From assembly GCF_001662075.1 (NCBI RefSeq), contig NZ_LYPL01000012.1, forward strand, positions 124,001 to 188,000: a DNA stretch of 64,000 bases. Direction: 5' to 3'. Shown here piece after piece: positions 25,022 to 34,831 of this stretch. The stretch is from Rhizobium bangladeshense (GTDB lineage: Bacteria > Pseudomonadota > Alphaproteobacteria > Rhizobiales > Rhizobiaceae). Position numbers and translations under genes: made by a program. Each line of letters begins with the position of its first letter. Position 1 is the stretch's first letter. The notes below the pieces were generated by a model. It saw only the letters and a program-made list of their open reading frames with translations. It was not told the origin of the DNA and searched no databases.

Positions 25022-25843
25022 ATGTCCGACACCTCTCATATTCTTGGCGGCTCCCGCCAGCCCGTTCTCAGCCTGCGCGGAATCTCGAAGAACTTCGGGG
25101 CGGTGTCGGCGCTCACCGATATCGAACTCGACGTGCATGCCGGCGAGGTCGTGGCGCTCGTCGGCGACAACGGCGCCGGCAAATCGACGCTGGTGAAGAT
25201 CCTGGCCGGCGTGCACCAGCCGAGCTCGGGCACGATCCTGTTCGAGGGCAAACAGGCAGACCTGTCGAGCCCGAGTGCTGCCCTCGACCTTGGCATCGCA
25301 ACCGTGTTTCAGGATCTGGCGCTTTGCGAAAATCTCGACGTCGTCGCCAATATTTTCCTCGGCAAGGAGCTCAACCCCTTCCAGCTCGACGAGGTCGCTA
25401 TGGAGATCCGCGCCTGGAAGCTCTTAAACGAGCTTTCGGCCCGAATCCCCAGCGTGCGCGAGCCTGTCGCCTCGCTTTCCGGTGGTCAGCGCCAGACCGT
25501 GGCGATTGCCCGGTCGCTGCTGCTCGAGCCGAAACTGATCATGCTCGACGAACCGACGGCGGCGCTCGGTGTTGCCCAAACCGCCGAAGTGCTGGACCTG
25601 ATCGAGCGCGTGCGTGAACGCGGCCTCGCCGTCATCATGATCAGCCACAATATGGAGGATGTGCGTGCCGTCGCCGACCGCATCGTCGTCCTTCGGCTCG
25701 GGCGCAACAACGGCACCTTCATGCCCGATGCTTCCAACGAGGCGCTCGTCAGCGCGATTACCGGCGCATCTAACAATTCCGTCTCGCGCCGCGCCATGCG
25801 CCGCCGGGCGCAAGGCCAGCAAAACGAGGAGGGCAGGCCATGA
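25022..25843 (+). CDS. Sugar ABC transporter ATP-binding protein (single domain)
   Basis: 273 residues with Walker A VGDNGAGKSTLVKIL, Q-loop TVFQDLALCENLDV, signature LSGGQRQTVAIARSL, Walker B LIMLDEPTAALG and switch histidine ISHNMEDV. It has one nucleotide-binding domain, like FrcA, rather than the two of XylG/RbsA. The C-terminal 25 residues are basic. The stop overlaps the permease start (ATGA), so the two are coupled. It powers the XylF-type importer. Confidence 0.92.
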   Translation: MSDTSHILGGSRQPVLSLRGISKNFGAVSALTDIELDVHAGEVVALVGDNGAGKSTLVKILAGVHQPSSGTILFEGKQADLSSPSAALDLGIATVFQDLALCENLDVVANIFLGKELNPFQLDEVAMEIRAWKLLNELSARIPSVREPVASLSGGQRQTVAIARSLLLEPKLIMLDEPTAALGVAQTAEVLDLIERVRERGLAVIMISHNMEDVRAVADRIVVLRLGRNNGTFMPDASNEALVSAITGASNNSVSRRAMRRRAQGQQNEEGRP

Positions 25844-27099
25844 TGAAGACGATTCCGAACGAACCGACAGCACCTCAGCTCCTCGACCGACGTGACGAAA
25901 GGGTGCTCCATGACGACAGCCTCGCCGGCTCGATCCGCGCCTTTGGGGATCGCATCCGCTCCGGCGACCTCGGCTCGCTGCCTGTCATTGTCGGCCTGGC
26001 GATCATCTGGACGGTGTTCCAGGCGCTCAATCCGGTGTTTCTCTCCAGCGCCAATCTCGTCAACATGCTGTTTGACTGCTCGACGGTCGGCGTCATCTCG
26101 CTCGGTATCGTCTGCATCCTGATGGTGGGTGAGATCGATCTTTCCGTCGGCTCGGTCAGCGGCTTCGCCTCGGCACTGGTCGGCGTTTTCTGGGTCAATC
26201 AGGGCTGGCCGGTGGTGCTCGCAGTCCTCGCCGCCATGGTGATCGGCGCCCTGATCGGCTCGCTCTACGCCTTCCTGTTCAACCGGTTCGGCATGCCGAG
26301 CTTCGTCTCCACCCTGTCGGGCCTGCTCGCGGTTCTCGGCCTGCAGCTTTATATCCTCGGAGCGACCGGCTCGATCAATCTCCCCTACGGTTCCTGGCTC
26401 GTCAATTTCGGGCAGATCATGGTCATGCCGGACCCGGTCGCCTATCTGCTGGTGGCGCTTGCCGGCATTACCTTCTTCCTTGCGAGCTACCGCACATCGG
26501 CGCGCCGCCGGACAGCAGGCTTGTCATCGAAATCGACCGGCGGACTGTTTCTGCGCGCCGTCGTCATCACGATCGCCCTGGAAGCAGTCGCATTCTATCT
26601 CAACCAATCGCGCGGCATTCCGTGGATGTTCGGCCTCTTCGTCGGCCTTGTCGCAGCCATGAACTATGCGTTGACGCGCACCAAATGGGGCCGCTCCATG
26701 CATGCCGTCGGCGGCAACAGGGAGGCCGCCCGCCGCTCCGGCATTAACGTATCACGTATCTATGCGAGCGCCTTCGTCGCCTGCGCGCTGCTTGCCGCGA
26801 CTGGCGGTGTGCTCTCCGCAGCACGGCTGGCGACCGCGAGCCAGCAGGCCGGCACCGGCGATGTCAATCTCAACGCCATCGCCGCGGCGGTGATCGGCGG
26901 CACGAGCCTGTTCGGCGGGCGCGGCAGCGCTTATTCGGCCCTTCTCGGTATAATCGTCATCCAGTCGATCGCCAGCGGGCTGACGCTTCTCGATCTGTCG
27001 TCGTCGCTTCGGTACATGATCACCGGCGCCGTCCTTGCCGTCGCCGTCATCGTCGACTCGCTGGCACGCCGATCCCGCATCTCGCACGGCCGGGCCTAA
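25840..27099 (+). CDS. Sugar ABC transporter permease (XylH-like)
   Basis: 419 residues with about ten membrane segments. The family stretches LVNMLFDCSTVGVISLGIVC, LMVGEIDLSVGSVSGFASAL, RTKWGRSMHAVGGNREAARR and AAAVIGGTSLFGGRGSAYSA are clear. It belongs to the ribose/xylose (CUT2) permease family. The long N-terminal cytoplasmic segment (about 45 residues) is usual for XylH-type proteins. It completes the transporter with the genes at 23882 and 25022. Confidence 0.92.
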   Translation: MMKTIPNEPTAPQLLDRRDERVLHDDSLAGSIRAFGDRIRSGDLGSLPVIVGLAIIWTVFQALNPVFLSSANLVNMLFDCSTVGVISLGIVCILMVGEIDLSVGSVSGFASALVGVFWVNQGWPVVLAVLAAMVIGALIGSLYAFLFNRFGMPSFVSTLSGLLAVLGLQLYILGATGSINLPYGSWLVNFGQIMVMPDPVAYLLVALAGITFFLASYRTSARRRTAGLSSKSTGGLFLRAVVITIALEAVAFYLNQSRGIPWMFGLFVGLVAAMNYALTRTKWGRSMHAVGGNREAARRSGINVSRIYASAFVACALLAATGGVLSAARLATASQQAGTGDVNLNAIAAAVIGGTSLFGGRGSAYSALLGIIVIQSIASGLTLLDLSSSLRYMITGAVLAVAVIVDSLARRSRISHGRA

Positions 27100-27124
27100 A
27101 ACACTCAAGAAACAGAGGAAGAAA

Positions 27125-27853
27125 ATGGGACAGGATCTGTCTGGAAAGGTCGCGGCCGTCACCGGAGCCGCATCGGGTATCGGCTTGGAATGCGCCAAGA
27201 CCTTGCTTGCCGCCGGCGCCCGAGTCGTGCTCGTCGACCGAAACGAAGAAGCATTGAAGAAAATCTGCTCGGCGCTCGGTGCCGATGCCATTCCCCAGAT
27301 CATCGATCTCACGGACCCGAAAAGCGTGGCGCGGATGATGCCTGAGATTCTGGCGAAGGCAGGCCAGCTGGATATTTTTCACGCCAATGCCGGCTCCTAT
27401 ATCGGCGGCGAAGTGCTGACCGGCGACCCCGACGCCTGGGACCGCATGCTCAATCTGAACGTCAATGCTGCCTTCCGATCGGTGCACGCCGTGCTGCCGC
27501 ATATGGTCGAGCGCAAGACCGGGGATATCATACTGACGAGTTCCGTCGCCGGCATGGTCCCCGTCGTCTGGGAGCCGATCTATACGGCCTCGAAACATGC
27601 AGTCCAGGCCTTCGTCCATACGCTGAGGCGGCAGGTGGCCAAACACGGCCTGCGTGTCGGCGCCATCGCCCCGGGCCCCGTCGTCACCGCGCTTCTCAGC
27701 GACTGGCCGCAGGAGAAGCTCGATGAGGCGCTCGCCGCCGGCGGCCTGATGGAGGCGAAAGAAGTGGCCGAAGCGGTGCTTTTCATGCTGACGCGGCCAC
27801 GCAACATCACGATCCGCGATCTCGTCATTCTGCCGCAGAGCACGGATATCTGA
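27125..27853 (+). CDS. Short-chain dehydrogenase/reductase 1
   Basis: 242 residues. NAD(P) motif TGAASGIGLECAKTLLAAGA, HANAGSYIGGEV (variant of NNAG), and the catalytic S-Y-K set in ILTSSVAGMV and YTASKHAVQAF. Aspartate in VVLVDRNEEAL suggests NAD rather than NADP. It follows the permease by 25 bp and likely oxidises or reduces the imported sugar or polyol; ribitol- and sorbitol-type dehydrogenases have this form. Confidence 0.88.
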   Translation: MGQDLSGKVAAVTGAASGIGLECAKTLLAAGARVVLVDRNEEALKKICSALGADAIPQIIDLTDPKSVARMMPEILAKAGQLDIFHANAGSYIGGEVLTGDPDAWDRMLNLNVNAAFRSVHAVLPHMVERKTGDIILTSSVAGMVPVVWEPIYTASKHAVQAFVHTLRRQVAKHGLRVGAIAPGPVVTALLSDWPQEKLDEALAAGGLMEAKEVAEAVLFMLTRPRNITIRDLVILPQSTDI

Positions 27854-27895
27854 CGAGGGTGTGCCGGCCTCTCGCAATCATAGAAGGAAACGGAC

Positions 27896-28660
27896 ATGAT
27901 CTTCGATAGGTTTCGACTGGATGGACAGGTGGCGCTTGTGACCGGCGGCACGCGCGGCATCGGGCTTGCAATCGCCGAAGCGCTCGGCGAGGCGGGCGCC
28001 AAGGTCCTCATTGCGGGAAGGGCCTGCAATGAGGCGGCGGAAGACCGGCTCGCCAAGGCCGGCGTCGATTGCGATTTCATCGCCGCCGACCTGATGAAAG
28101 CCGATGCCGCCGACGCGCTCGTCACCGAGACGCTCTCACGGACCGGCCGGCTCGACATCCTCGTCAACAATGCCGGCATTGCCATTCATGGCGACAGCGG
28201 TGAATTCCCCGATGCCATCTGGCGCGAGATCATGACCGTCAATGTCGACTCCGTCTTCCGCGCCTGCCGCGCCGCACTCGCTCCCATGCGGCGCCAGGGC
28301 CGCGGCGCCATCCTCAATATCGGCTCGATCTCGGGCATCGTTTCCAACATTCCGCAGAACCAGGTCGCCTACAACAGCTCGAAGGCGGCGGTCCATATGA
28401 TGACCAAGAGCCTAGCGAGCGAAGTCGCCGCCGAGAACATCCGCGTCAACGCCATCGCCCCCGGCTACATCGAGACCGATCTGTCACGCGGCGGCATAGA
28501 CAATCCCGACTGGTTCCCGACCTGGCGCAGCATGACCCCGATGGGACGCGTCGGGCAGCCGGAAGAGGTGGCCGGCGCCGCCCTGTTTCTCTGCTCGGCG
28601 GCGGCAAGCTATGTCACCGGCGAAGTGCTGGTGATCGATGGCGGTTACACCACGCGATAA
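27896..28660 (+). CDS. Short-chain dehydrogenase/reductase 2
   Basis: 254 residues. Motifs TGGTRGIGLAIAEALGEAGA, VNNAGIAIHGD, NIGSISGIVSN and catalytic YNSSKAAVHMM are complete, with the C-terminal ASYVTGEVLVIDGGY typical of classical SDRs. It lies 42 bp after the first dehydrogenase and ends the sugar operon. Two consecutive SDRs suggest two successive redox steps or an epimerisation through a keto intermediate. Confidence 0.9.
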   Translation: MIFDRFRLDGQVALVTGGTRGIGLAIAEALGEAGAKVLIAGRACNEAAEDRLAKAGVDCDFIAADLMKADAADALVTETLSRTGRLDILVNNAGIAIHGDSGEFPDAIWREIMTVNVDSVFRACRAALAPMRRQGRGAILNIGSISGIVSNIPQNQVAYNSSKAAVHMMTKSLASEVAAENIRVNAIAPGYIETDLSRGGIDNPDWFPTWRSMTPMGRVGQPEEVAGAALFLCSAAASYVTGEVLVIDGGYTTR

Positions 28661-28773
28661 ACGTCGACGATGGTCTCGGGGAGGGGTCCCTCTGCGTCAA
28701 TGCTGAGTCGCCTTGCTCTATCAGTCTTTCCGGCGGCGCTCTTATGCTGAGAACCTCGGCCTGACGGCGCGTT

Positions 28774-30663
28774 TCAGGCGCGGGGCAGTCCCGGCGGCCG
28801 CAAATGTTTCCTCAGTGCGGCAATCCTGAAGATGGCGTTGGCGGCGCCATAGCCGCGGTAACCGCGCCGTTCGACGAGCTCGAAGAACAGACCCTCGCCA
28901 TAGGTCGGGCTGTAGAGCTGGAAATACTCGCCGGCCTCGTCGCGATCATAGAGGATGTTGTTGGCCTTGAGGCGATCGGCGAATTCGGCCTCGAGGCCGA
29001 AGCGGGCTTCGAGGTCGTCATAATAGTTCGGCGAGATCGCAAGCGGCACGAAGCCGTTGGCGGCAAGGGCGGCGGCGGTCGCGAAGATGTCGTCAGTCCT
29101 GAAGGCGAGATGCTGGATGCCGGAGCCGAAGGTTTCAGCAATGAAGCGGCCGGCCAGCGTGTTGCGGTTTTCCGCCCCGTTCATGGTGATGCGCAAGGAT
29201 CCTTCCGCATTCTCCACCACCTGGCTGCGGACGATGCCGGAGGGATCGACGATATCGACCATTGGCGTCTTCTCGGCCTCGACGAGTGAGGTATAGAACA
29301 GCAGCCAGGTCAAAAGCTCCTCGTATTTCATGGTCTGCGCCATATGGTCGATCGATTGCAACCCGGCCGGCTGCGGAGCGGCTTGGTCTTCGATCGCATC
29401 GAATTCGATCTCCCAGATGCGGGAAAGCTCGGTCTTGCGATCGAGGAAATAGAGGACGCCGCCGCCGACGCCGCGCACGGCCGGCATCTCGATCTCGCCG
29501 GCATCGAGCGACTGCTCGAAGCGTTCTGCGCCAAGTGCGACGGCGCGCTGCAACGCCGCCTTGGCATCATCAACCATCAGGCCTGCAGCATAGGCCGAGG
29601 TGCCGTGCACGGCATAAGAGGCGCTGGCAAAGCCTTTCTGCTCGGTGTTGATGACGAGATTGATCGCGCCCTGTCGGAAGACCGTCACGCGCTTGCTCTT
29701 GTGTCTGGCTGCCTTGCGGAAGCCGAGGCTTGCAAACAGCGCCTCGAGCGCCGCCGCCTCGTCCACGTCGGCGGTGAACTCGATGAAGGCGATGCCTTCG
29801 ACCTTGGCGCGCGGCGGCATGGCCGGCACCGGCAGGGCGCTCTCCGGCTGCTGGCGCTTGACCTGATCGCCGAGATAGATCAGCGAGCGGCGGCCGTCGA
29901 CGGCAATGGCACTGGCAGATCCGCCGCGGAACTGGTCATTGAAGATCTCCAGCGACAGATAGCCGTCATAACCTGTGGCGGCGACGGCCTTCATGAAGTC
30001 GAGCACCGGCAGGTCGCCTTCGCCGGGCATGTTGCGGAAGTGCCGGCTCCAGTAGAGCAGATCCATGTCGATCAGCGGCGCATCGGCGAGCTGGATGATG
30101 AAGATCTTCTCCTTCGGGATCGAGCGGATCGAGTTGACGTCGATCTTGCGCGACAGCGTATGAAAACTGTCGAGGATCAGGCCGATATTCGGATGATCGG
30201 CCCGCCGGACGATCTCCCAGGCATCGCGGTGATCGTGGATGTGACGGCCCCAGGCAAGCGCCTCGTAGCCGACGCGCAGGCCGCGCCTGGCGGCGCGCTC
30301 GCCGAGTTCATGAAAATCCGCCGCCGCCCGGTCGTGACCGCCGAGTGCGGCCGGCGAGACGTTCGAACAGACCAGTACCAGATCGGTGCCCATCTCCTGC
30401 ATGAGGTCGAATTTGCGTTCGGCCCGGTCGAAGGTGCGGCTGCGCAGCGGCTCCGGCATGCCTTCGAAATCGCGGAACGGCTGGAACAGCGTGATCTCCA
30501 TGCCGAGATCGCGCACCATGCGGCCGACCTCCTTCGGGCTCTCGTCGAAGATCAGGAAATCATTCTCGAAGATTTCCACCCCGTCGAAGCCGGCTTTGGC
30601 GATTGCCTCCAGCTTGTCGAGGAGGTCGCCGCTCAGCGAGACGGTCGCTATCGATGTCTTCAT
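28774..30663 (-). CDS. quiC: 3-dehydroshikimate dehydratase fused to HPPD-like domain (QuiC1 type)
   Basis: 629 residues in two halves. Residues 1-280 form a sugar-isomerase-like TIM barrel (MKTSIATVSLSGDLLDKLEA, GFDGVEIFEND, YEALAWGRHIHDH, LSLEIFNDQFRGG) with metal-ligand Glu/His/Asp positions. Residues 290-600 are a VOC/4-hydroxyphenylpyruvate dioxygenase-like half (FIEFTADVDEAAALEALFAS, SIDHMAQTM, QHLAFRTDDIF, YFQLYSPTYGEGLFFELVER). This fusion is the known QuiC1 form of 3-dehydroshikimate dehydratase, which makes protocatechuate. It is the last gene of the TRAP/shikimate operon. Confidence 0.9.
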   Translation of the reverse strand: MKTSIATVSLSGDLLDKLEAIAKAGFDGVEIFENDFLIFDESPKEVGRMVRDLGMEITLFQPFRDFEGMPEPLRSRTFDRAERKFDLMQEMGTDLVLVCSNVSPAALGGHDRAAADFHELGERAARRGLRVGYEALAWGRHIHDHRDAWEIVRRADHPNIGLILDSFHTLSRKIDVNSIRSIPKEKIFIIQLADAPLIDMDLLYWSRHFRNMPGEGDLPVLDFMKAVAATGYDGYLSLEIFNDQFRGGSASAIAVDGRRSLIYLGDQVKRQQPESALPVPAMPPRAKVEGIAFIEFTADVDEAAALEALFASLGFRKAARHKSKRVTVFRQGAINLVINTEQKGFASASYAVHGTSAYAAGLMVDDAKAALQRAVALGAERFEQSLDAGEIEMPAVRGVGGGVLYFLDRKTELSRIWEIEFDAIEDQAAPQPAGLQSIDHMAQTMKYEELLTWLLFYTSLVEAEKTPMVDIVDPSGIVRSQVVENAEGSLRITMNGAENRNTLAGRFIAETFGSGIQHLAFRTDDIFATAAALAANGFVPLAISPNYYDDLEARFGLEAEFADRLKANNILYDRDEAGEYFQLYSPTYGEGLFFELVERRGYRGYGAANAIFRIAALRKHLRPPGLPRA

Positions 30664-30685
30664 CGCAGAGTCCTTCCGATACGCG

Positions 30686-31546
30686 TTAAGTCGTCATCGT
30701 CTTGAAATGCGCGAGCATACGGCCGGCATCGGGTTCCCTGCCGGTGATCAGTCGAAAGGCGCCGACGGCCTGGAAGACCGCCATGCCGCCGCCGTCGAGC
30801 GTCCTGCAGCCCCGCTGCCTCGCCTGCCGCAGAAGCTCGGTTTCCAAGGGAAAATAGACGATCTCAGCGACCCAATGCCCTGGTTCGAGGAGTTCGGGCG
30901 GAAGCGGCACGCCGGGATACTTGGCCATGCCCGTCGGCGTCGCATGGATTAGTCCGGATGCACCCTTCATCGCGGCGGCAAGGTCCTTTCCGGCGGTGAC
31001 CGATGCACCGGGAAAGAGGGCCGACATCGTTTCGGCTAGGTCGAGGGCGCGCTCGTGTTCACGATCGAAGACGGTCAGCCGCTTAAGGCCGAGCATCAGG
31101 ATCGCATAGGCGGTCGCCACACCCGCCCCGCCGGCGCCAAGCTGCACGGCGGCGGAAAGGTCTGCCTGCGGCAGCCCTTTCCGAAAACTCTCGGCAAAGC
31201 CCCACCAATCGGTGTTGTGGCCAAAGCGCCGGCCGTCCTTCAGGACGACGGTGTTGACGGCGCCGAGCGCCCGGGCCTCGGGCGACAACTCCTCGAGCAG
31301 GGGAATGACGAGCTGCTTACAGGGATGAGTGATATTGAGACCGGCCAGTCCGCGCGCTTCGGCATCGCCGATCAAACGCGGAAGATCGGCCGGCGAGGCA
31401 TTCAGCTTGGCGAGATCGATCAGCTCATAATCGTAGTCCAGCCCCTGCGCCGCACCTTCCTTCATATGCATGGCAGGCGTCAGCGAGGCCTGGATGCCGG
31501 AGCCGATCAGCCCGGCCTTCAACGGGTTCAGGAGTGTCTCGGCCAT
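30686..31546 (-). CDS. Shikimate/quinate dehydrogenase (catabolic AroE homologue)
   Basis: 286 residues from the ATG at 31546. Substrate-binding motifs LIGSGIQASLTPAMHMKEG and GLNITHPCKQLVIPLLEEL (catalytic lysine in HPCK), the NTDWWGF element and nucleotide loop LGAGGAGVATAYAI are those of AroE/YdiB. The N-terminal SxS motif of AroE is represented by SLT, as in catabolic relatives. Position between a transporter and dehydroshikimate dehydratase shows a catabolic role: oxidation of quinate or shikimate. Confidence 0.9.
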   Translation of the reverse strand: MAETLLNPLKAGLIGSGIQASLTPAMHMKEGAAQGLDYDYELIDLAKLNASPADLPRLIGDAEARGLAGLNITHPCKQLVIPLLEELSPEARALGAVNTVVLKDGRRFGHNTDWWGFAESFRKGLPQADLSAAVQLGAGGAGVATAYAILMLGLKRLTVFDREHERALDLAETMSALFPGASVTAGKDLAAAMKGASGLIHATPTGMAKYPGVPLPPELLEPGHWVAEIVYFPLETELLRQARQRGCRTLDGGGMAVFQAVGAFRLITGREPDAGRMLAHFKTMTT

Positions 31547-31577
31547 GCGCCAGTTCCTGTCTTGCTCGTGATGGGAA

Positions 31578-31603
31578 AGGCCCGCGGGGTCGCCCGCGGG
31601 CCT
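31578..31603 (-). other. Intercistronic hairpin after TRAP binding protein
   Basis: Perfect 11-bp stem AGGCCCGCGGG (31578-31588) / CCCGCGGGCCT (31593-31603), loop GTCG, directly 3' of the binding-protein stop on the minus strand and before the dehydrogenase gene. Confidence 0.65.
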
Positions 31604-31610
31604 GATCTGC

Positions 31611-32627
31611 TTACTTGCCACGAACCGTCTCGAGCTCCTTGAAGAGCTGCGTGACGGTATCGGCGCCGATCTGAGCCGCGAACTTGTCGACCAATGGCTT
31701 GACCGCATCGCGCAGCTTCTGCGTCTCTTCGGGGCTGAGTTCGGCGACTTCCATGCCGGTCTTCTTGATTTCCTCGATAGCCTTGGCATCCAGCTCCCTG
31801 GAAACCTTGCGCTGATAGTCGCGGGCTTCCGTCGCGGCCGACTGGAAGACTGCCCTTTCCTCATCATTCAAACCGTCCCAGAACTTCTTGCTGATGAGCA
31901 CGATCTGCGGATTGTACTGGTGACGGGTCACCGTCATGTACTTCTGCACCTCGAAGAACTTGGCGTTGATGATGTTGGCGGCCGGGTTTTCCTGGCCGTC
32001 GACGGTGCCGGTTTCGAGCGCGGTATAAAGCTCGGTATAGGGCAGCGGGACTGCATTGGCGCCAAGGCTATTGAAGAGTTCGATCGGGATCGGCGACTGT
32101 ATGGTGCGGATCTTCAGGCCCTTGATGTCTTCGAGCTTGCTGACCGCATGACGGTTGTTGGTGAGGTTGCGGAAGCCGAGCTCCCAATAGGCGAGACCGA
32201 CGAGGCCTGTATCGGGCAGAAGCTTCATCAGGCTGGTGCCGAACGCGCCGTCCATCACCTTGTCCGCCTCTTCGCCGCTGTTGAAGAGGAATGGCAGGTC
32301 GACGGCGCCGAACTGCTTGACGTTGCTTGCGAGAATGCCGGCGTTGAGCACGGTCATCTCGATGACGCCGCCCTGCAGCGCCGACACCGTCTGGACGTCG
32401 CCGCCGAGCACGCCGCCCGGAAACAGCTTGACCTCGATCTTGCCGCCGCTCTTTTCCTTCACCAGCTCGGCGAACTTCTCCATGCCCATGACCTGGGGAT
32501 GGCCCTTATTGTTGGCGGCAGCGAATTTGAGGCTGTGTTCGCGGATTTCGGCCATTGCTGGGCCGCTTGCCAAGAGGGCAATGGGCAGAGCCAGTCCCAG
32601 CGCCAGTTTCGTCAATCTATTCAGCAT
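31611..32627 (-). CDS. TRAP transporter substrate-binding protein (DctP family)
   Basis: 338 residues with GGGAGG upstream of the ATG at 32627. Signal peptide ends at PAMA. DctP features: HPQVMGMEKFAELVKEKSGG, KIEVKLFPGGVLGGD, KGLKIRTIQSPIPIELFNSL and the arginine/asparagine region TALETGTVDGQENPAANI. It delivers an organic acid to the DctQM membrane unit. The neighbouring catabolic genes suggest quinate, shikimate or dehydroshikimate as ligand; this is inference. Confidence 0.92.
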   Translation of the reverse strand: MLNRLTKLALGLALPIALLASGPAMAEIREHSLKFAAANNKGHPQVMGMEKFAELVKEKSGGKIEVKLFPGGVLGGDVQTVSALQGGVIEMTVLNAGILASNVKQFGAVDLPFLFNSGEEADKVMDGAFGTSLMKLLPDTGLVGLAYWELGFRNLTNNRHAVSKLEDIKGLKIRTIQSPIPIELFNSLGANAVPLPYTELYTALETGTVDGQENPAANIINAKFFEVQKYMTVTRHQYNPQIVLISKKFWDGLNDEERAVFQSAATEARDYQRKVSRELDAKAIEEIKKTGMEVAELSPEETQKLRDAVKPLVDKFAAQIGADTVTQLFKELETVRGK

Positions 32628-32698
32628 GTTTTCCTCCCAGGATAGAGCCGGCATCTCCCTCCGGCTGCGTTGAAATTCTATCGCCGTCATCAGCGACA

Positions 32699-33979
32699 TC
32701 AGTGTCCGAACCAGGCGACCGGAGCGGTCACCAGCTGCGGGAAAAGGACGAGCAGAAGCAGAACGATCAGTTCGGCGATCATGAAGGGAATGACGCCCTT
32801 CATCAGATCCTCCATCGACAGCTTCGAAACGCCGCAAATGACGTTGAGCACCGTGCCGACCGGCGGCGTGATCAGCCCGATCGAATTGTTGATGATGAAC
32901 AGAACGCCGAAATAGACTGGATCGATGCCCGCCTGCTTGATGATCGGCATCAGCACCGGCGTCATCACCAGGATCGTCGGCGTCATGTCCATGGCGGTGC
33001 CGACGACGACGATCAGCACCATGATGGCAAGCAGCAGCAGCGTCTGATTGTCCATCAGCGGTTCGACGAGGGCAGCAAGTTCGCCGGGTACGTCGGCAAC
33101 CGTGATCAACCAGGCGGAAACGGCGGCGCAGGCCACCAGGAACATCACCACCGAGGTAATTTTCGCGGCCGCGACAAAGACCTCGAACAGCCGCGACGGC
33201 GGCAGCTCGCGATAGACGACCATCGAAACGAACAGCGAATAGACCGCCGCGACGACGCCGGCTTCGGTCGGCGTGAACACGCCGAATTTCAGGCCGACGA
33301 TGATGATGACGGGAAGCATCAGCGCCCAGATGCTTTCGACGAAGGCCTTGATCCGCGCGGCGCCGCTCTGTTTCGGCGGCAGGGCGAATTGTTCCTTGCG
33401 GGCGACGATCAGCCAGGTGATGCAAAGAGCCGCCGCGATCAACAGGCCGGGGACAATGCCGGCCAGGAACAGCTTGGTGATCGAAACTCCGCCTATGACG
33501 CCATAGAGGATGAAGCCGATCGAGGGCGGGATGATCGGGCCGATGATCGAGGCCGAGGCGAGAAGGCCGCCGGCACGGGCCGGATCATGGCCCGATTTCA
33601 ACATCATCGGGAAGAGCAGGGCGCCAAGGGCGGCGGCATCGGCGACGGCAGATCCCGAAAGGCTGGATAATACGCAGGCCGCAAAGATCGCGACGAAGCC
33701 GAGGCCGCCCCTAATATGGCCGACCATGGCCATGGCGAGATTGACGATACGGCGCGAAAGGCCGCCGGTATTCATGACCTCGCCGGCGAGAAGGAAGAAG
33801 GGCACGGCCATCAGCGGGAAGCTGTCCGCGCCGTTCAGCACATTCTGCGCGACGATCTGCGCATCGAACATGCCCAGATACATCATCAGCGCCACGCCTG
33901 TTATGATGAGGGCAAAGGCAATCGGCACGCCGAGCGCCATCGGGCCGAGAAGTGCGCCGAGGAAAATGGTGACGGTCAT
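32699..33979 (-). CDS. TRAP transporter large permease (DctM family)
   Basis: 426 residues with about twelve membrane segments. Typical stretches are LLAGEVMNTGGLSRRIVNLA, SGSAVADAAALGALLFPMM and IIPPSIGFILYGVIGGVSI. It catalyses sodium-coupled uptake with DctQ and DctP. It starts 10 bp after the DctQ gene stop and precedes the binding-protein gene by 71 bp. Confidence 0.94.
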   Translation of the reverse strand: MTVTIFLGALLGPMALGVPIAFALIITGVALMMYLGMFDAQIVAQNVLNGADSFPLMAVPFFLLAGEVMNTGGLSRRIVNLAMAMVGHIRGGLGFVAIFAACVLSSLSGSAVADAAALGALLFPMMLKSGHDPARAGGLLASASIIGPIIPPSIGFILYGVIGGVSITKLFLAGIVPGLLIAAALCITWLIVARKEQFALPPKQSGAARIKAFVESIWALMLPVIIIVGLKFGVFTPTEAGVVAAVYSLFVSMVVYRELPPSRLFEVFVAAAKITSVVMFLVACAAVSAWLITVADVPGELAALVEPLMDNQTLLLLAIMVLIVVVGTAMDMTPTILVMTPVLMPIIKQAGIDPVYFGVLFIINNSIGLITPPVGTVLNVICGVSKLSMEDLMKGVIPFMIAELIVLLLLVLFPQLVTAPVAWFGH

Positions 33980-33989
33980 GACGGCCTCC

Positions 33990-34553
33990 TCAGTGCTTCG
34001 GCTTCAGCACGGGAAAAGCCGTGTCGGCGGGATCTTCGAGCGCAGCCTCTTCCTCGCTGTCACGCACGAGCGCCGCCGTCGTCACATCGATGCGGTCGGT
34101 GACGATCGCGAAGGCGTCCCACAGAAGGATGAAAAAGGCCGGCACACCGAAGGCAAGTCCGGCGCCGTAGAAGACACCCATCGAAATACCGGTTGCCGGC
34201 GCCGACACATGAAGATTGATCAGCGTCTGGGTCCAGCTGCCGCTGATCATCAGCCATGTGGCAGCGAGCATCATGCCATAACCGAGAAGCACGGCGAGTT
34301 TGGCGACAGGCTTCGGTAGGCGCGTGATCAGGGAGTCGACGCCGAGATGGGCGTGCTCGCGCATTGCGACCACGGCGCCGAGGAAGGTCAGCCACACGAA
34401 AAAAATGCGCGAGAGTTCCTCCGAAGAGGTGATGCCCTGGTTGAAGGCATAACGGAGGACGACATTGCCGAAAACCAGCAGGACCATAGCTGCCAGCAGG
34501 AGCGCAATCGCCACCTTCAGCGCGAAGAAATAGAAATCGATGATACGAATCAT
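33990..34553 (-). CDS. TRAP transporter small permease (DctQ family)
   Basis: 187 residues, four membrane helices, with the family pattern NVVLRYAFNQGITSSEELSR and FFVWLTFLGAVVAMREHAHL. I chose the ATG at 34553 because GGAGG precedes it; an upstream TTG at 34565 is inside that ribosome site. First gene of the TRAP/shikimate operon; its promoter contains a TetR-type operator. Confidence 0.9.
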   Translation of the reverse strand: MIRIIDFYFFALKVAIALLLAAMVLLVFGNVVLRYAFNQGITSSEELSRIFFVWLTFLGAVVAMREHAHLGVDSLITRLPKPVAKLAVLLGYGMMLAATWLMISGSWTQTLINLHVSAPATGISMGVFYGAGLAFGVPAFFILLWDAFAIVTDRIDVTTAALVRDSEEEAALEDPADTAFPVLKPKH

Positions 34554-34671
34554 TCGCTCCTCCAAGCGTGGCCTTGCCCTATCGGCCGACCGTCGTCAGA
34601 CCCGCCAGGGCGCGTCTTGACCGAAATATTGTCGTCGCGATCAAATCCTCCACTGGTCGCCTCTTCAAAAT

Positions 34672-34694
34672 GTACTAACTAGTTCGTATGTCAA
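34672..34694 (-). promoter_or_regulatory. TetR-type operator overlapping promoter of the TRAP/shikimate operon
   Basis: TACTAACTAGTTCGTA (34673-34688) is a 16-bp palindrome with one mismatched pair. On the minus strand it sits immediately after a TTGACA -35 box (34694-34689), filling the spacer. The divergent TetR gene begins 143 bp away, so repression of the operon is likely. Confidence 0.65.
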
Positions 34695-34831
34695 GCGGCA
34701 TCTATTGAAACATGTCGACAACGTGAATAAGACTGACAGCAATCGGAAACAGAAAAGGCATGCTTAACCGAAGCCGACGACCGAGATTCGATTGACAAAA
34801 CAATAGATTAGAAAGTGCGGTAGCGAGGTCC